This document shows, in pieces, positions 28,943 through 41,319 of a stretch of DNA of 51,913 nucleotides. The DNA comes from Hirudo medicinalis (lineage: Eukaryota > Annelida > Clitellata > Hirudinida > Hirudinidae): contig MPNW01000386.1 of assembly GCA_011800805.1 (NCBI GenBank), positions 31,785 through 83,697 of the forward strand, given 5' to 3'. Position numbers and translations under genes: made by a program. The notes beneath the pieces are model-generated. The model had not been told where the DNA came from and did no database searches. It saw nothing but the letters and a program-made list of their open reading frames with translations. Numbering within the stretch: the first letter of the stretch is position 1; each line of letters opens with the position of its first letter.

Positions 28943-31319
28943 CTAATGAGATGTTGAAACATCGTTCGTTGAATATTCATCAATGCGGAACATTTCTTTC
29001 CAACGCTGCAGCGATTCCAGATTCACTCCACTTCCACCGCACACGATGACCACCACGTTGTTCAGGTGCTTTTCCAGATGACCTTGAACTTGAAGTTCGC
29101 TGATCACGTGTGAGTAGAAGGCCGCCAGGGAAGCCCCGCAAGATGGTTCCACCAGAAAATGGTGGTCGTCTGGATTATCATGGTCATGAATATTCAAATG
29201 TGAGGATGATTATTGATGAGGTTGGTAAATGTTTAAAGGTATTAATATAAAGTGCAGTTTATCATTCTGCGTTATTGGACAATAAAGTATGATTTTATGA
29301 AAGATGTATAATACGATCAAGTTCAAGTTCTTTTCAAGTTTAAGTGCACGATTTAAAACAATATTAATATTAATGATAACAGTTTTTTTTAGAAAAAATA
29401 TTAGAATAAAATCTGGAACCTAGAAATCTGCACACGGCCATGACAGCCTGCCTGTCGTTGACAACTCGGGACTTTATTTGATGGCGTTTCCTCGCTCTGA
29501 CCGCCTCCTCAGCCACTTCAAGAGCACCCAAGGTAGTGGCAATGCTGATTTACAAGTTGACTGCTTCAATATAATCTTACCTTGTAATTTAAACATTACT
29601 CGTTGCAAAGTTTTACTAAATCGCCAATTTTAAGTTATTGTTTTTTGTTAGTTCTTTTTGATTTTTCTAAATTTCATATTTTTAAATTTGATGCAATTTT
29701 TCTTAAGAACCTTGATATTTCTGGAAGGGTTACAACTCGGTCAGCCAGGTCTGCCTGGTGGAAACTGTCAGCTCCAATTGTTTCCAAGGCCAGGATCGGT
29801 ACATTTTTCCATCCAACTTTTTCCAAACCTTTGCAAATTCCCAACAAAAGACCTCCCCCTCCGACAGATAGGACAATGAGATCAGGAATTTCTTTCATCT
29901 GAGAGGCCAGTTCCAGTACTATATGTCCGTGACCTTCCCTAGTGATTAAAAAGAATGACCATAAAATGTATTTTTGTGTATTTTTAAATTCAAAAACATC
30001 TCAAAGCTAAATCTGCACTTAAGCAAAGTATCGCATCTGATCCATCATTTTGGCAATAGTTGAAAACATTAGTATCATACATTCAAAAGCATTTAATTGG
30101 ATTTTGACCTTTAGCGACTAAAATGTTACCAGATATCTTCATGATCAAAAGGGTGGATGTAGGCGGTCTTGTTGTCCCTGACCAATTCTCTGGCTCTTTT
30201 GTCGGCCTCATTCCACACCTCTCCGTGGACAATCACCTGAGCACCCTTTAAAAATATATGAGAGAAAAGATTTCACAAACTTTTGGTTTAAAACTGCAGC
30301 TAAAAGAAAGCTCATGAAAGAAGTAGAAAATTTAAATTGTCTCCAAAAATTATTTTGAAAAACAAATCACATTTGTCAAACTGAAGTTTTAAAAGTCGTC
30401 TCAAAGTGCCATTTGAATCCTTTTTTATTTTTTTTTATAATTTCGTCATCAAACATTCAACATTCAAAAGGGAATAATACCTATGCAGCATTTAAACAAG
30501 CTCATTATTATAACTAATAACTTAATAACGATATTAAAATAAAAATCTGGTAAAATAGCAATTATTTTAAAAATTTAGTTTATGATTTGCAAACTCATGA
30601 TACCCACTTCATTCTTCAGTTTAGCAATTGTCTCAGACTTCGTATTCCGCGGTACAACTAGGGTCAGGGGGACTTTCAATCTGCTAGCTGTGTAGGCAGC
30701 TGCCAGCCCCGCGTTGCCACCCGAGGAAGCCACCAAACTTTTCATTCCCCTTTTCAACTCCTATTTTAGAAAGAAAAGTGTTTTAACAACTCCTAGATTA
30801 GTATATTTTATTTCTGGAAGATCGCATATTAAACCGAAAGCAGTGGCAGCGGAATATATTATTTTATATTATATTATTAATATATATTATTATATATTAT
30901 TAATACATTAATTAGTCCAAAAATGTCAGTCCAACAGGGAAATACTCTCGCTACTACAATAGTACTACAATTTAAAATGAAACTGTAGATTTGAGCGGGG
31001 GTCAGTCAAAAAGCAATCACATCAAATATGAAAGCAGAAATCAATGGATAATAATTACTTAATAAGAAATCGTAGCTAAGAAAGTTTAAACGGATAATTT
31101 TAGCAGCTCCTTTCAAATGGCGATTGTTTATTTATTTTCAAATCGTGCAACATACAAACTAGCCTGTAATATCAAATGCGATATTCCTCTCAGTTTGAAC
31201 GATCCAGACGGTTGCGTGTTTTCCAGTTTCATGTAAACTTTTCCAGTTCTGATGGTTTCTGCCAACGATCTGCTTTCAATCAGAGGCGTTTCGACATAGA
31301 TTCTTTCGTTTACTTCCAT
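28943..31319 (-). CDS. SDS: L-serine/L-threonine dehydratase
   Basis: A cytosolic PLP enzyme that deaminates serine to pyruvate and threonine to 2-oxobutyrate. Exons: 31164-31319, 30608-30760, 30130-30245, 29711-29938, 29420-29544, 28943-29169; they chain to 334 aa, close to the roughly 328 aa of vertebrate SDS. Visible motifs: the PLP-lysine motif PSGSFKLRGI near residue 40, the phosphate/substrate loop SSGGNAG, the Gly-rich loop SVGGGGLL, FLVEPSCGASLAA, and VVIVCGGSGVNL near the C-terminus. The first intron has a GC donor (CAG|gctagt), required because only that junction keeps phase and family spacing. Start Met: MEVNERIYVETPLIESRSLA aligns with the family N-terminus. Serine racemase is less likely because spacing and the C-terminal motifs match SDS. 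Confidence 0.95.
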
Positions 31320-32018
31320 TGCTAGAGGTTACTTCAAAGCCTCTAACTATAACACTTTCTGCATATATAACATTTCGAACTTGAACTTTGAACCTTTGAA
31401 CTTTGACTGACCGTGCATCCGTAGGTTTAATTTTAGTCGCTTTCAGATTTAAGAAATAACACTTGCTTACAGTCGTTGTTGTAATTCAACCATTTTGAAG
31501 AGCTGTTTATCCTCACATGCGCATCGTTGCACTTTCTTTAGATTGTGTTTGAGTGGTTATTATTTTGGCTAGTTGTGGTTTTTGGTAAACTTATGAAATT
31601 TATCATCTACAAACGATCAGGCAATCTTTTCGTAAACATATTTTCAAATTTTAACAAAGAAGTTGTGAAACGTTGTTTTGACGACAAATTTTTACACATT
31701 ATTTGCTTGCTGTCAACGAATCTTAATGAGATTATTCATGGAGCTCTCCTGTTCACACGTTCAAGACATAAAGAAATAAAGACATTCGTTGTTAAGTGAC
31801 ATTCGTCTGCTAGTAAATTCACGTGCAAATTAGTTACAATAGTTTAGCAATAAATTAAGTAATATTCAATATCAACAAGACAAGTTAATAAAAAAAGTGG
31901 TTTTCCAACAAAAGCTTGGAGTTCTGTCGTGAGATTTTTGTCACCTTTAAGACTCAAAGAGCTCTTTCGTGTGCTCTTGTGCTAAAGAGAAGAACAACTC
32001 AATTTTAAGAAACATGCC
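31320..32018. other. Intergenic, SDS 5' flank / otopetrin 3' flank
   Basis: Both flanking genes are on the minus strand, so this should hold the SDS promoter and the otopetrin 3' UTR. A plus-strand 84-codon frame at 31545-31799 has no recognisable similarity or splice context and is not called as a gene. Confidence 0.5.
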
Positions 32019-34972
32019 TCATCTTGAATGGGCGACTGTCTTCTCAGGCCTGGTTAGAAGTTGGTAGGCGACTTTCCAAATGTCAGCAAAGCAGACGCTG
32101 CTGTGAAATCTGAAGAAAAGTAAAAGCGGCAGATTGATGTTCATGAGAAGGTGCCAAGCGACCATGCCATAGAATGAGTCTTGCACTGGCAGCTGGAGGT
32201 TCTTAGTAAGCACTGTCCTCAGAATCCACACCGACAGATTTCCAAGAATGAGAAAGGCCAGTGTTCCTCTTCCTGGCATTTCTTTGGCATCCTTCAGAGA
32301 CACTGGATACCTTCTGAGCGAAACAAGGATGAGTAGAGTCTGAACTGCCGTCTGAATCATTCCAAGCATCGAAGAAGCTAGTTGAAGACGATCACGCACC
32401 AAGTATGGATACTCAGGCTCGAAATGTCTAAGATGGTTTGTTCCGTTTCCGTATAGATAAGTCGAGTTGCCAAAGAAAGTGTTGTTGTACAATGGTGTGG
32501 TGGAGGACATTTTCTTCATTTTGTTGAGACTATCACTAGGAGCAAACAAGGTCGAGAATAGGGCGCTGGCATTGACGGCTTCGTAGGTGAGGGAACCGAA
32601 TGCTGCCAGCAGCAAAAGAAAGTCGTCAGTCGTGGCTGGTTTAGGGACGAATGCGAGATTTTTTGTCAGCACGAAAACCATTAGGCAAGCGATGAGGAGG
32701 AGGCTGTGAATGATGATGTCCGTCGAGTGGAAGATGATTTCCGCCCTAAATTGGTTGTCTTGCAGCTGGGAAAAGAGGAACACGACACAAGTCACCGCCG
32801 TTCCTCCGAGAACGACGATTCCGGCAAAAAGACCGACGTGAGACTTTTGGAGAGGGTTGCGATTGGAACCGACATTCTGCTGGTGTATGAACGATATTTC
32901 AGACTTTCTTCTCAACTTGCTCTGATTTTTCTCATCCAAAACAATGGAGTTGCAGAATCTGACTTTAGGTTCTGACGACAGCTTCGCATTGGCGGTTGAT
33001 TCGCTGAGATGGCTGAACTTTTGAAAGTCCGATGGGGCCAACGAGAAAACACGTATCAAGTGGCGGTTCTCCTTCTTCGAAACTGATTCAGATTCAATGC
33101 CACCGAAGTATAAGAAACAAGAAATGCTTCCGACAGCTATCAGACTGTACTCGAGGACGAACGGCATCAAATACTTTGCAACAGAATGCAATAAATCGCT
33201 GTCGCAAACCTCATTCAAGGCCTTGTAGAGTTTACCTGAGTTCAATAGTGCATGCTGATTAAACCGAACGTCTAAAATCATTCAGCTATTACTAGTTAAA
33301 CTCTTACTGATGTTGGTTCTGTAAGTCGCAGAGAGTATCTTGTAGTGGTATTCGTCCTTGATTTCTCTGACGAGAGTGTGTATCCAGAGATTGATGTTGG
33401 TGAAGATCAAATGAACCATACCGAACCAGACAAGTGGTCGATGCTTCTTGACGTGGATCTAAATCAAGCAGACAATGTTATCACAGCGCTTTCAGTCCGC
33501 TTAGAAATGATTTATTTCAATACCATGGCATGTTTGAATAGAAAGAAAGTCTGCAGGGTAACGAAGATGAATTTCCATATAAATATCCAACCAAAGCGAA
33601 GTTTGTTCAAGCATTCGACGTTCGAAAACAAATTGGCCTGAATTTCTAAGGCGTAGTTCACCAGGTTACCGAGTCCAAAAACTGCAAACAAAAGATTTAA
33701 GGGAGTTTTTGAAGATCATTTGAAGAATAACAAATAAATTCTCACTCAGAGCCCCAAGTCTCAGGAACATGCTGGAGCCATGGTGAGTGAAGACGCTTCC
33801 AAAAGAGTCGGCATCGATCCAAGTCAGTGGGTCCTGCGTCTCTTCCTCTTCCAGAGTCAAGGTCTTATTTTCCTGAAGTATGCCGTCTTCGAATTCGTTT
33901 TCACTGCCCGAGTTGTTTCTCGAGTTGACCTCTCGTATCGTGGTGCACGTCATGTTTCTGAAATTTCTCGGCGGAATTTTGTGGAATTCCTCCACTGGAA
34001 TGACCTCCCTGAAGACCATGACGAAAGTGGAATTAGTAACTAAATTTTTCAATGGAAAATTTAAAAGAATGACGATAATAGTGAAAAACATTTCGTGACA
34101 TGTTTCTTAAAACATTGCAAAGAAAAAATAGCTGAAATAGAAATCGTATAAAGATCCGTACATGAATAAAATATTTGATTGAGGAAGAATTAAACATTGT
34201 TCGCATGATTACCTCGAATAATAAATAGTTTTGTCGGGATTTGAGTTGACGTCAGTGTCATTTGAACGATCACCAATGAGGCCCAAATCGATTCCACCGC
34301 AAGAATTGAGACTCAAAGATGCTTTCCTTTCCGCCTTCGGCTTTAATTCTCGATTGTAAGAAATGTTCTCGAAACTTTGACTTACGAATCCGCTAACAAC
34401 ATCGAGGTCTTTGCTGTGGAAGTTTTGGTTCAAATCGTACTTGGTTTCATGGACGGCAGTTTTCCGCTTCCTGGGAAGGAAATTGGTCAGAGAAAATCCA
34501 TTCTCTGACGACCTGGACGTTTCTTTGAAGCGCTTTTGTCTTGATTTGTTGTCGTTTCGGAGGATGTAGAAGAGGAGGTAAACAAGGAACACTGATGAAA
34601 GGGTCAGGTTGAAAGTCAGGAAGACCTGTGAAAATGTTAACAAAACCTATGTATTGGAATCAGCTTAAGGTGACTTCCACGGATTAATTAGTAATTTAAT
34701 AATATTAATGAAAATATATGAAAATTGCTTAACTGTATTGTAAACGGTTTTTAGCCATTGGTTCTTGAGAGCTTCCGCTATTGGGAAGATGATGCCAAGA
34801 CTGCTGAGAACAATTGCATAAACCACACTGACGATTTTCGTGTAGTCCAAACTATTTGCATCAATTGACAACACATTGAATTATTTTAATAATACAATTT
34901 TTTAATATTGTTTTGTTTTTAATGATAACAAATGTAAATAACTTACGAAGATGGCTGGTAAATTTGAGGCAT
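32019..34972 (-). CDS. OTOP: Otopetrin-family proton channel
   Basis: Otopetrins are plasma-membrane proton channels with 12 transmembrane helices. Exons: 34947-34972, 34734-34851, 34213-34625, 33746-34008, 33524-33681, 33308-33458, 32019-33271; they chain in phase to about 793 aa. The protein starts MPQIYQPSS, then a first hydrophobic helix (VSVVYAIVLSSLGIIFP) and a second (LTLSSVFLVYLLFYIL). A long polar loop follows, then SMFLRLGAL, FGLGNLVNYALE, WFGMVHLIFTNINLWIHTLV (the conserved otopetrin helix), VLEYSLIAVGSISCFLYFGG, several further helices, and the diagnostic C-terminal block LLLFFRFHSSVCFADIWKVAY. N-glycosylation sequons (NNT, NST, NGT) cluster in one loop. The first exon is only 26 nt, so the start is less certain than the rest. 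Confidence 0.92.
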
Positions 34973-36055
34973 CGAGAAAAGTTAAGTGCTGGTTTGCAGA
35001 GAGACACTTAATGCTTTTTTTTTCAAAGATAAGGATCACTTTCAAAGTTCAGTCGAATGATAAACGTAATTAAAACCGAACGCCTTAAAAGTAAATTCCT
35101 TAACTAAGTAAACAACTAAATAGCATCACAGGTTTTGTAGCTGAAGAATCCCAGTCATTTGAAACTCTCCTTCGTCATCCGAACATGCTGACGATTTCAA
35201 TAATTTCCAGCAAATTTTAAATATTTAAAGACACGTTATCTGACAACATTAAGACATTTCAAAGCCTAACTAGTTGTTAGAATCGAGTTCGATCGGCAAC
35301 AATGGGCTTAATTATCGCACGTCCGAGAACCAATCACAACAGCCGCAAACAGGTTTTATCAGGTTCTTACGATATCGTTAGAGTAAATAAGATGGAGATT
35401 AAATTGACAATTTGAAAAAATTCGGGACTTCCACTGGAGATAAGATTAAATTGTTTCGCATGAACAAGTTACAAAGTAGTTACCTAAAGACGCAATTACA
35501 CCAATGAGCTTGAAACTGACTGATTTCTGCTTAAGGTCAGATTTTGGGTACTACGTTTCTGAATTTGAAACCATTTTCTAAAGTAATAAATACTTACCAA
35601 TTGGCTTAATCACAAAATGAAATACTGTTAACTAATTACCAAACTTGTAAATATTAAATATGTGGCAAAGAATTGCATAAATTATAATTTATTTAAAATA
35701 TTGGAAAGTTACTCAGAAATACCTCTTCTTGGACGAATTGAATGTTGTAACGGAGACCAAAGAATTCAAATAATTATAAAAAAAAATCATCAAGGAAAAA
35801 ATTTGTTTAAATCATCCGTAATTGATGTGTTTTTATCGAAATTTTCTAATCGATGAAACAATTCGAGCACCGGCAAAGTGGCGCTAAAAATCCAGACGCC
35901 AGAGCTAAACATCGATACACGAATGGGCTTAGCAACTAAATCATATGAGACGCGTAATTATGAAAAATTATTATTTCAATTATGACAAACTGTAATGATT
36001 GATTCGCTTAATTATTCTGGTGTCGAAGTGTTTTGCGACAACATTTGCATGGATG
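34973..36055. other. Intergenic, otopetrin 5' flank / Reeler gene 3' flank
   Basis: About 1.1 kb of AT-rich DNA. A 64-codon plus-strand frame at 35662-35856 shows no family signature. I see nothing else assignable. Confidence 0.5.
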
Positions 36056-37572
36056 CTAATGCAACACAGAAACAAAGTTAGAAAAAAAAGACAGAATTAG
36101 CAAGGTTGGACTTAACGACCCCGCACTGTAGGGTTGTTTGACATTGGCAGAATTTTGGAGGTTAAGTGAGGACATTGAGTATTTTTCTGATTTTGTTGTT
36201 GATTCCTCTGTGTTTCCTTCCTTAATTGTCGTTGTTCTTGATGTTGTTGTAATTGTTGCAGTTGCTGGAGTTGTTAGGGACGATGTAATTGGCTCCAATG
36301 TAGTTGCAGGATTGAAGGTAGTTGGTGTTGTTGTCGCTGTTGGCATTTCATCGTCACCCATGCTACTGTTGGACGTCGTTGTTCTGTTGACATTAGTGCA
36401 GAGTGGCAGCGGTATCTTCAGACCGCATATGGAAAGTCTCGCTGTGAACACCATAGTTACGCTGCATTTAAAAAAATTAAATTTATTATTTGTTACTTAT
36501 TAATATATATTAGTTGATTAATTTATTAATAGTGCATTCAATTATAACTACTATAGCAACAGTTTGTATTAAGAGGAATATTTGTAGTGCTACTGTTGCA
36601 CTGAATAAACGTTTCAATGAAACCTACTGAAATTCCAAATCACCGACATCATCAGCCTGTGATATCCAGTTGAACGTCAGGTTCGTCTGATTCAACCTCG
36701 TTATTTGATGGAGTGCGCTCTTAGGAAGCGAAGTATATTTTTTTACAGGACTTTAGAATTTTTATTTTATTAAAAATCACTTTAACTTGGTCTACCAAAA
36801 TATCTTAAAAAGATCTTTTCTCAACATCAAATTTCAACATCGGAAGGAAGTTTTCTTAAAAAATATGCTGCCTCACTTTTGGCTTTCCGAAGCAATCTGA
36901 GGCTTTAAATCTCTTAGTATTTATCAAATCGAATGACCCATAGTTTGTGTCCATGACTTCTGGAACTTTGGCTTGTATCATTATGCCATTGAAGACGTAT
37001 CCAACTTCTGCATTGCCGGCTTTCGAGATGGTCACTGTTAATCAGAATTTATTTACATTTTAATTCACTTCGTTTAAAAATTATTGTTTCAATTTGAATT
37101 GTTACGAAAGCAGTAATTCATGATTCATGCATCCACACTTCAATTTAGCCATTTATTTCCATCTTGGCGCTTTTGATTATTTTCTTAGAAAATGTTTTTA
37201 ATTCATAAACACTTTCAATTTACCATCCACCAATTCATTCATTCATTCATTCATTCATTCATTCATTATTCCTTTTTGTTTTTTGCAGTTTAAAATTTCA
37301 CTGCGATTTGAAATCATCCATGAAATTCTGAAATATGCAATATGTAATAAAATGAGAATTTAATCCGTACCATTAACTGAACCTCCAAGATTGTAGCAAA
37401 CATCTTCTGAGATGAGAAATTCGATGCTGTCCACTGGATCGCTTGGGTTGTGGTTGGGCACCATGTTTTCGCAAAGTTCGTCCGTGATTGGGGGTCCTGT
37501 GTCGTGGGAATTTGTTGGGGTCCACGGAAAACAGAGTAAGACCAAGAAATTCGGGTTGAACCAAAACTCCAT
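36056..37572 (-). CDS. Secreted Reeler-domain protein, probably GPI-anchored
   Basis: Exons 37371-37572, 36877-37034, 36628-36719, 36056-36461 chain in phase to about 285 aa. A signal peptide (residues about 1-20, FLVLLCFPW core) precedes a complete Reeler domain: GPPITDELCENMVPNHNP, VGYVFNGIMIQAKVPE, YGSFDLINTKRFKASDC, LHQITRLNQTNLTFNW, then the final strand MVFTARLSI. A mucin-like Thr/Ser stalk of about 80 residues follows. The protein ends with a short hydrophobic stretch (LSPTLLILSFFSNFVSVLH) with no cytoplasmic residues, as in GPI signals. Reeler proteins include insect defence proteins and the reelin N-terminus; a membrane or surface recognition role is inferred. Divergent from the lectin gene. 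Confidence 0.88.
37238..37267. repeat. ATTC microsatellite
   Basis: (ATTC)n, about 8 units, in intron 1 of the Reeler gene. Confidence 0.9.
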
Positions 37573-38493
37573 TAGAGTGCAAAAGTTGAATAATTAGTTA
37601 TATGGAGTCACAGATATGGTTTAGATTTGGTGAGTTAATAAAGTTTTTAAAGAATCTTTGTCAGATTATTACATGGATGATCTTTTATATCTGAGAAGGT
37701 AATGCATGGCAGACTTCCATTGCTTCTCATCGACTCGGTGGGAATTAAAAATCGAAGCCTAACCTCTAACAGGGGAAAGTCTGACATGGAAGCGCCTTTT
37801 TGTAACTTTTTACAATTCAATAGTTTTTTTAGTCTCGAATAGTTTGTTGTTGCAAGCACGTGAATGAATATTACTTTGTCAGTGATTAACGTGAAATTAG
37901 CTTTATTCGGCTTTTAAATAAATTTAAATATTAACAAAACAATATATTCAACTCAAAGTAACTTCGTAAAATGGATTCCCAAAATTCAGGTGGAGACGAG
38001 GAATCAATGCAGGGTGATACATTTAGCGAAACAAAGTCTCCTTTTCAGAAGGCATTAAAGACAAATTGACAAATCGCTTTTCTCTGCTGAGTGGAATCGA
38101 TCAATTATTCTTCGTCACGTCTTTCAAATCAATGAATTAACTGTTTACATTTTTTTTTATCAAATAATAAATGAACTCAAACAAGTCTAAAATTCAAGCT
38201 AACATCAGTAGTTTCGAAATACAAGCTCAAAAAATACGAGTTGTCTGATAAAAGTTAAGGAATGTTACGTCGATTTTGACGGTGCAAGAATAACATCCAC
38301 TTTGTTTTATTTTTACTTCAGCTGTCTACATTGTCACGGTGTCATAATGTCATCAAGAACATGATGCGTGAAGGATGGCATTGAATAATATTATTGTTCT
38401 AAGAAGATTTTTGCAACAATAACTTCTTTTTTCAAATCGATAGCAGCTTTAAAACCCAGCAGACTTCGCGTATTCGTTTCGCAGAAATGAAAA
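37573..38493. other. Divergent intergenic region, Reeler gene / lectin gene
   Basis: Both genes start away from this 0.9-kb stretch, so it should contain both promoters. A minus-strand 70-codon frame at 37647-37859 has no signal peptide or recognisable domain. It might be a 5' exon, but no supporting splice site was found. Confidence 0.45.
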
Positions 38494-40562
38494 ATGGACA
38501 TGAAACAAATCCTCCCCAGCATTTGTCTTTTCTTTCACATTTGTGTCGTGTCTGGTTTAACCGTGGTACAATGGACTCCCGGAACCATCAAATCGATGAA
38601 GATATGTTCTGCTCATTTGCCGCTAAAAGTCCTGGAAAACGTGACTAGAGTCCTGGAATGTGCTCTGATGTGCACCACGAATTCAATGTTCAAATGCGTG
38701 GCTTTCAACTTCGTCACTTCCAACTGCAACTTGTTTGATTTTTTCTCTACGAGCTTCTACATCGTTACAACGGAAAACTGCTTTTATTACCAGGTGAATT
38801 GAAATTATTACTATTATTATTATTAATGTAATTTTCAAATTACTTGTGTGTGAATCATTCTTGAAATGAACTAAATTAACTAATATTATTGGACATTGCA
38901 GGATCATGAAATTCCCTCCCAAGGTAGATTACTGATGATGTTCTGTTCCCATTTATTTATATTCCTTTTGAGGATGTTCTGTTCCCATTTATTTATATTC
39001 CTTTAACAATAAAATGCAATAAGTCGGTTGTTGTCTGTTAAATTCATTAGACATTTATAAATTCTGAATTTGCTTTTTGGTCGATTTCGGTATAAACCTG
39101 TTAAGACAAACAAAAAGGTTGCTAGGTGATTTTATGGAGAAGATTGAACAGATTTTTCAACTTTCCAGGTTGTAAACACTTTGAACATTGTTGTTTATAC
39201 TTTCAAGTCGCATTTAAAAATTGCTTTCTATTGAAGATCTCATAATTATATTTAGCATATTTATTTATTTATTATATTTAGCAAATAGTCTTTTGCTATC
39301 AAATATTTATAAAACCTTTAGATCAGTCATGGTACTTGAGCTTTTTCAAATATCGGACTCTTACATGTAGGCATGCTGCATTAACAAGATGACGTGTCAA
39401 TAAATTGTTTGTACTTGATTATTATTGTTATTATTATTATTATTATTTATTAATAATATTATTGTGTATTTGGGATTTTGTAAACATTTATCATTATTCA
39501 CAGGACTCCTCTCGCTCAAAGCATTTTTAGGATCCTATTCAATTGAAATTGTAAAACGGTTTTCAAACAAAATTGATTAAATTGACTAAAATTTATTAAA
39601 CCATTGAGTGGTTGCTTTACTGAAAACATCGAATACGAATATAAATGTGAATATGAATGTATTTGATAAATGTCGTTATGGTCCTCGCTGGTTTTTGCTT
39701 ATGTTTGCCACTTAGTTATTTGTGTCCCAGGTAGTATTAGAGCCCGATTAATTTATGAAATAAAATAAAAACCATTAATTCTAATGAAGTCAAAATGTAT
39801 TTCGAAGGTACACGAGCCAATATAGCCTACAATCGCACCGTCTACTTGAGTAAACCTTACACCTACTCCCCTCCAACCAGATACATAGTGGATAATTCCA
39901 GCTCAACGGATTATTGGACGAGTTGCTGTTCGACAGGAGATGGTGGTGGTGGACCGAACTGGTTCGTCATCGACCTGGTGGAAGAATTCCACGTTTATTA
40001 CGTCCTTCTTCTCAACAGGAACTCAAATGGTGAGTCAGAGATTGGGTTGCAAGAGATTTCGCAATTCCCAGGTGATGACTTAGAGAGAAATTGTCCTCAT
40101 GTCTGGTGTCTCTGATTATGGGAATCCTAAATTTTCTCATAATTGTTGAAAGAAAGTTGTTGTTGTTCAAAGTGTTGCAACTAAAGAGACGGTTTGACGA
40201 CTTTTTAAAATGTTGGAAACCAATTTATTGATAATTTGTTGATAATTTGTATTTTTATTTCTTTCATAATTCCGCATTAACTTATGCAGTATAATTATTA
40301 TTATTATTATTCATAACAAATCTCAGGAAGACGTCTGAACTACTTCATAACTGGTCTCAGCCAAACCTTCAGCTCATCCATTGGAATCCAAAGGGGGCAG
40401 TACAAGCTCTGTGGAGTTTACCCAAGCACCACTAAGGATGGAGGCACCTTTATACAGGTGTGTCAGGATTTAACATACCTGTCTAGATATGTCATCCTGC
40501 AACAGTCTCTTAATAATGAGGGACTTTTTACGGTCTGCGAAGCAAAGGTTTACGCAGTTTGA
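38494..40562 (+). CDS. Secreted lectin-like protein: PAN/Apple plus F5/8C (fucolectin-type) domain
   Basis: Exons 38494-38793, 38902-38923 (a 22-nt microexon encoding DHEIPSQ), 39808-40029, 40327-40562 chain in phase to 259 aa. Residues 1-24 form a signal peptide (LPSICLFFHICVVSG). The PAN-like domain shows the cysteine pattern ECALMC-x7-CVAFNF-x5-CNLFD. The C-terminal half resembles galactose-binding F5/8C or fucolectin folds: NIAYNRTVYLS at the start, NWFVIDLVEEFHVYYVLLLNR as the core strand, and CGVYPS and SRYVILQQS near the end. The family binds glycans, often in innate recognition; the ligand here is unknown. No transmembrane segment. AATAAA at 40589. Confidence 0.85.
38937..39004. repeat. 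36-bp tandem duplication
   Basis: Two head-to-tail copies of a 36-bp unit beginning gatgttctgttcccatttat, starting 13 bp after the microexon of the lectin gene. Near-identity of the copies indicates a recent duplication. Confidence 0.9.
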
Positions 40563-41319
40563 ACATTTTTGATGTTTTTGTTGTTGCTAATAAATTAATT
40601 TTCCCAAGAATATATTTGTCTGAGAGAGAGAGAGTTGACACTGAAAATTGTTTTTTCGTTCGCTTGATTTTTTGATCGAACCAATTGAAAAACATTTTGA
40701 TCTTGTGATTCATTTACAATTTAGGATTAAAATATCGTTGCCGTATATTATTTTACGAATATGTTGCTATCAAATCCAACTGCAACGACTTCGGCTCATG
40801 ATTGCATTATTATTAATTATTAAAATGGCCACCATTAATAATACGGTCATTGTTCTTGTGACAAAAGTTATCAGCAGAATAATGTGTTCTTTGAAGTGAC
40901 ACGAATTTTCTGTTAAATATTTATTTGTTAATAAATACGAAGTCAATAAACTCGTGGCTAAGAAATAATTGCTCATCAATTTTAAGTTACTTGCCCCAAT
41001 TTACAGGGTAAGAATCCGATAATTTGAAAATATTTTCATCAGTTACCAACGATTGGAAAATTCTAAAAGCGAGAGAACGTTTTTATGAACGACTTATGGA
41101 AAGAAGGATTCAGGGAGAAATAATGATTTAATATTTCCAGAAATGATTTTAATATTTGAGAGCGTAAAATGCAAATTCTAAAACCACTGATGCAAGTTCA
41201 GGCTTTGTAGCCTTTGAGATGGAGAGGATATATTAAAACCAGGACCAACACGTTACGTTGGTTATCTTTTGTATAAAATGCTCGGCAACAGAAGACCTTT
41301 TGTCTTGTAGTTGCTGATG
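40563..41319. other. Convergent intergenic region, lectin / elevenin-like gene
   Basis: 3' UTR space of two tail-to-tail genes. Short frames on both strands (40528-40979) overlap each other and are AT-driven. Nothing else is seen. Confidence 0.5.

Noticed and set aside
31545..31799. 84-codon plus-strand frame between SDS and otopetrin
   Set aside because: There is a hydrophobic start but no recognisable domain, splice context or conservation evidence; chance in AT-rich DNA is likely.
33345..34098. Plus-strand frames overlapping otopetrin exons
   Set aside because: They are antisense to well-supported otopetrin coding exons with the conserved WFGMVHL and SMFLRLGAL blocks.
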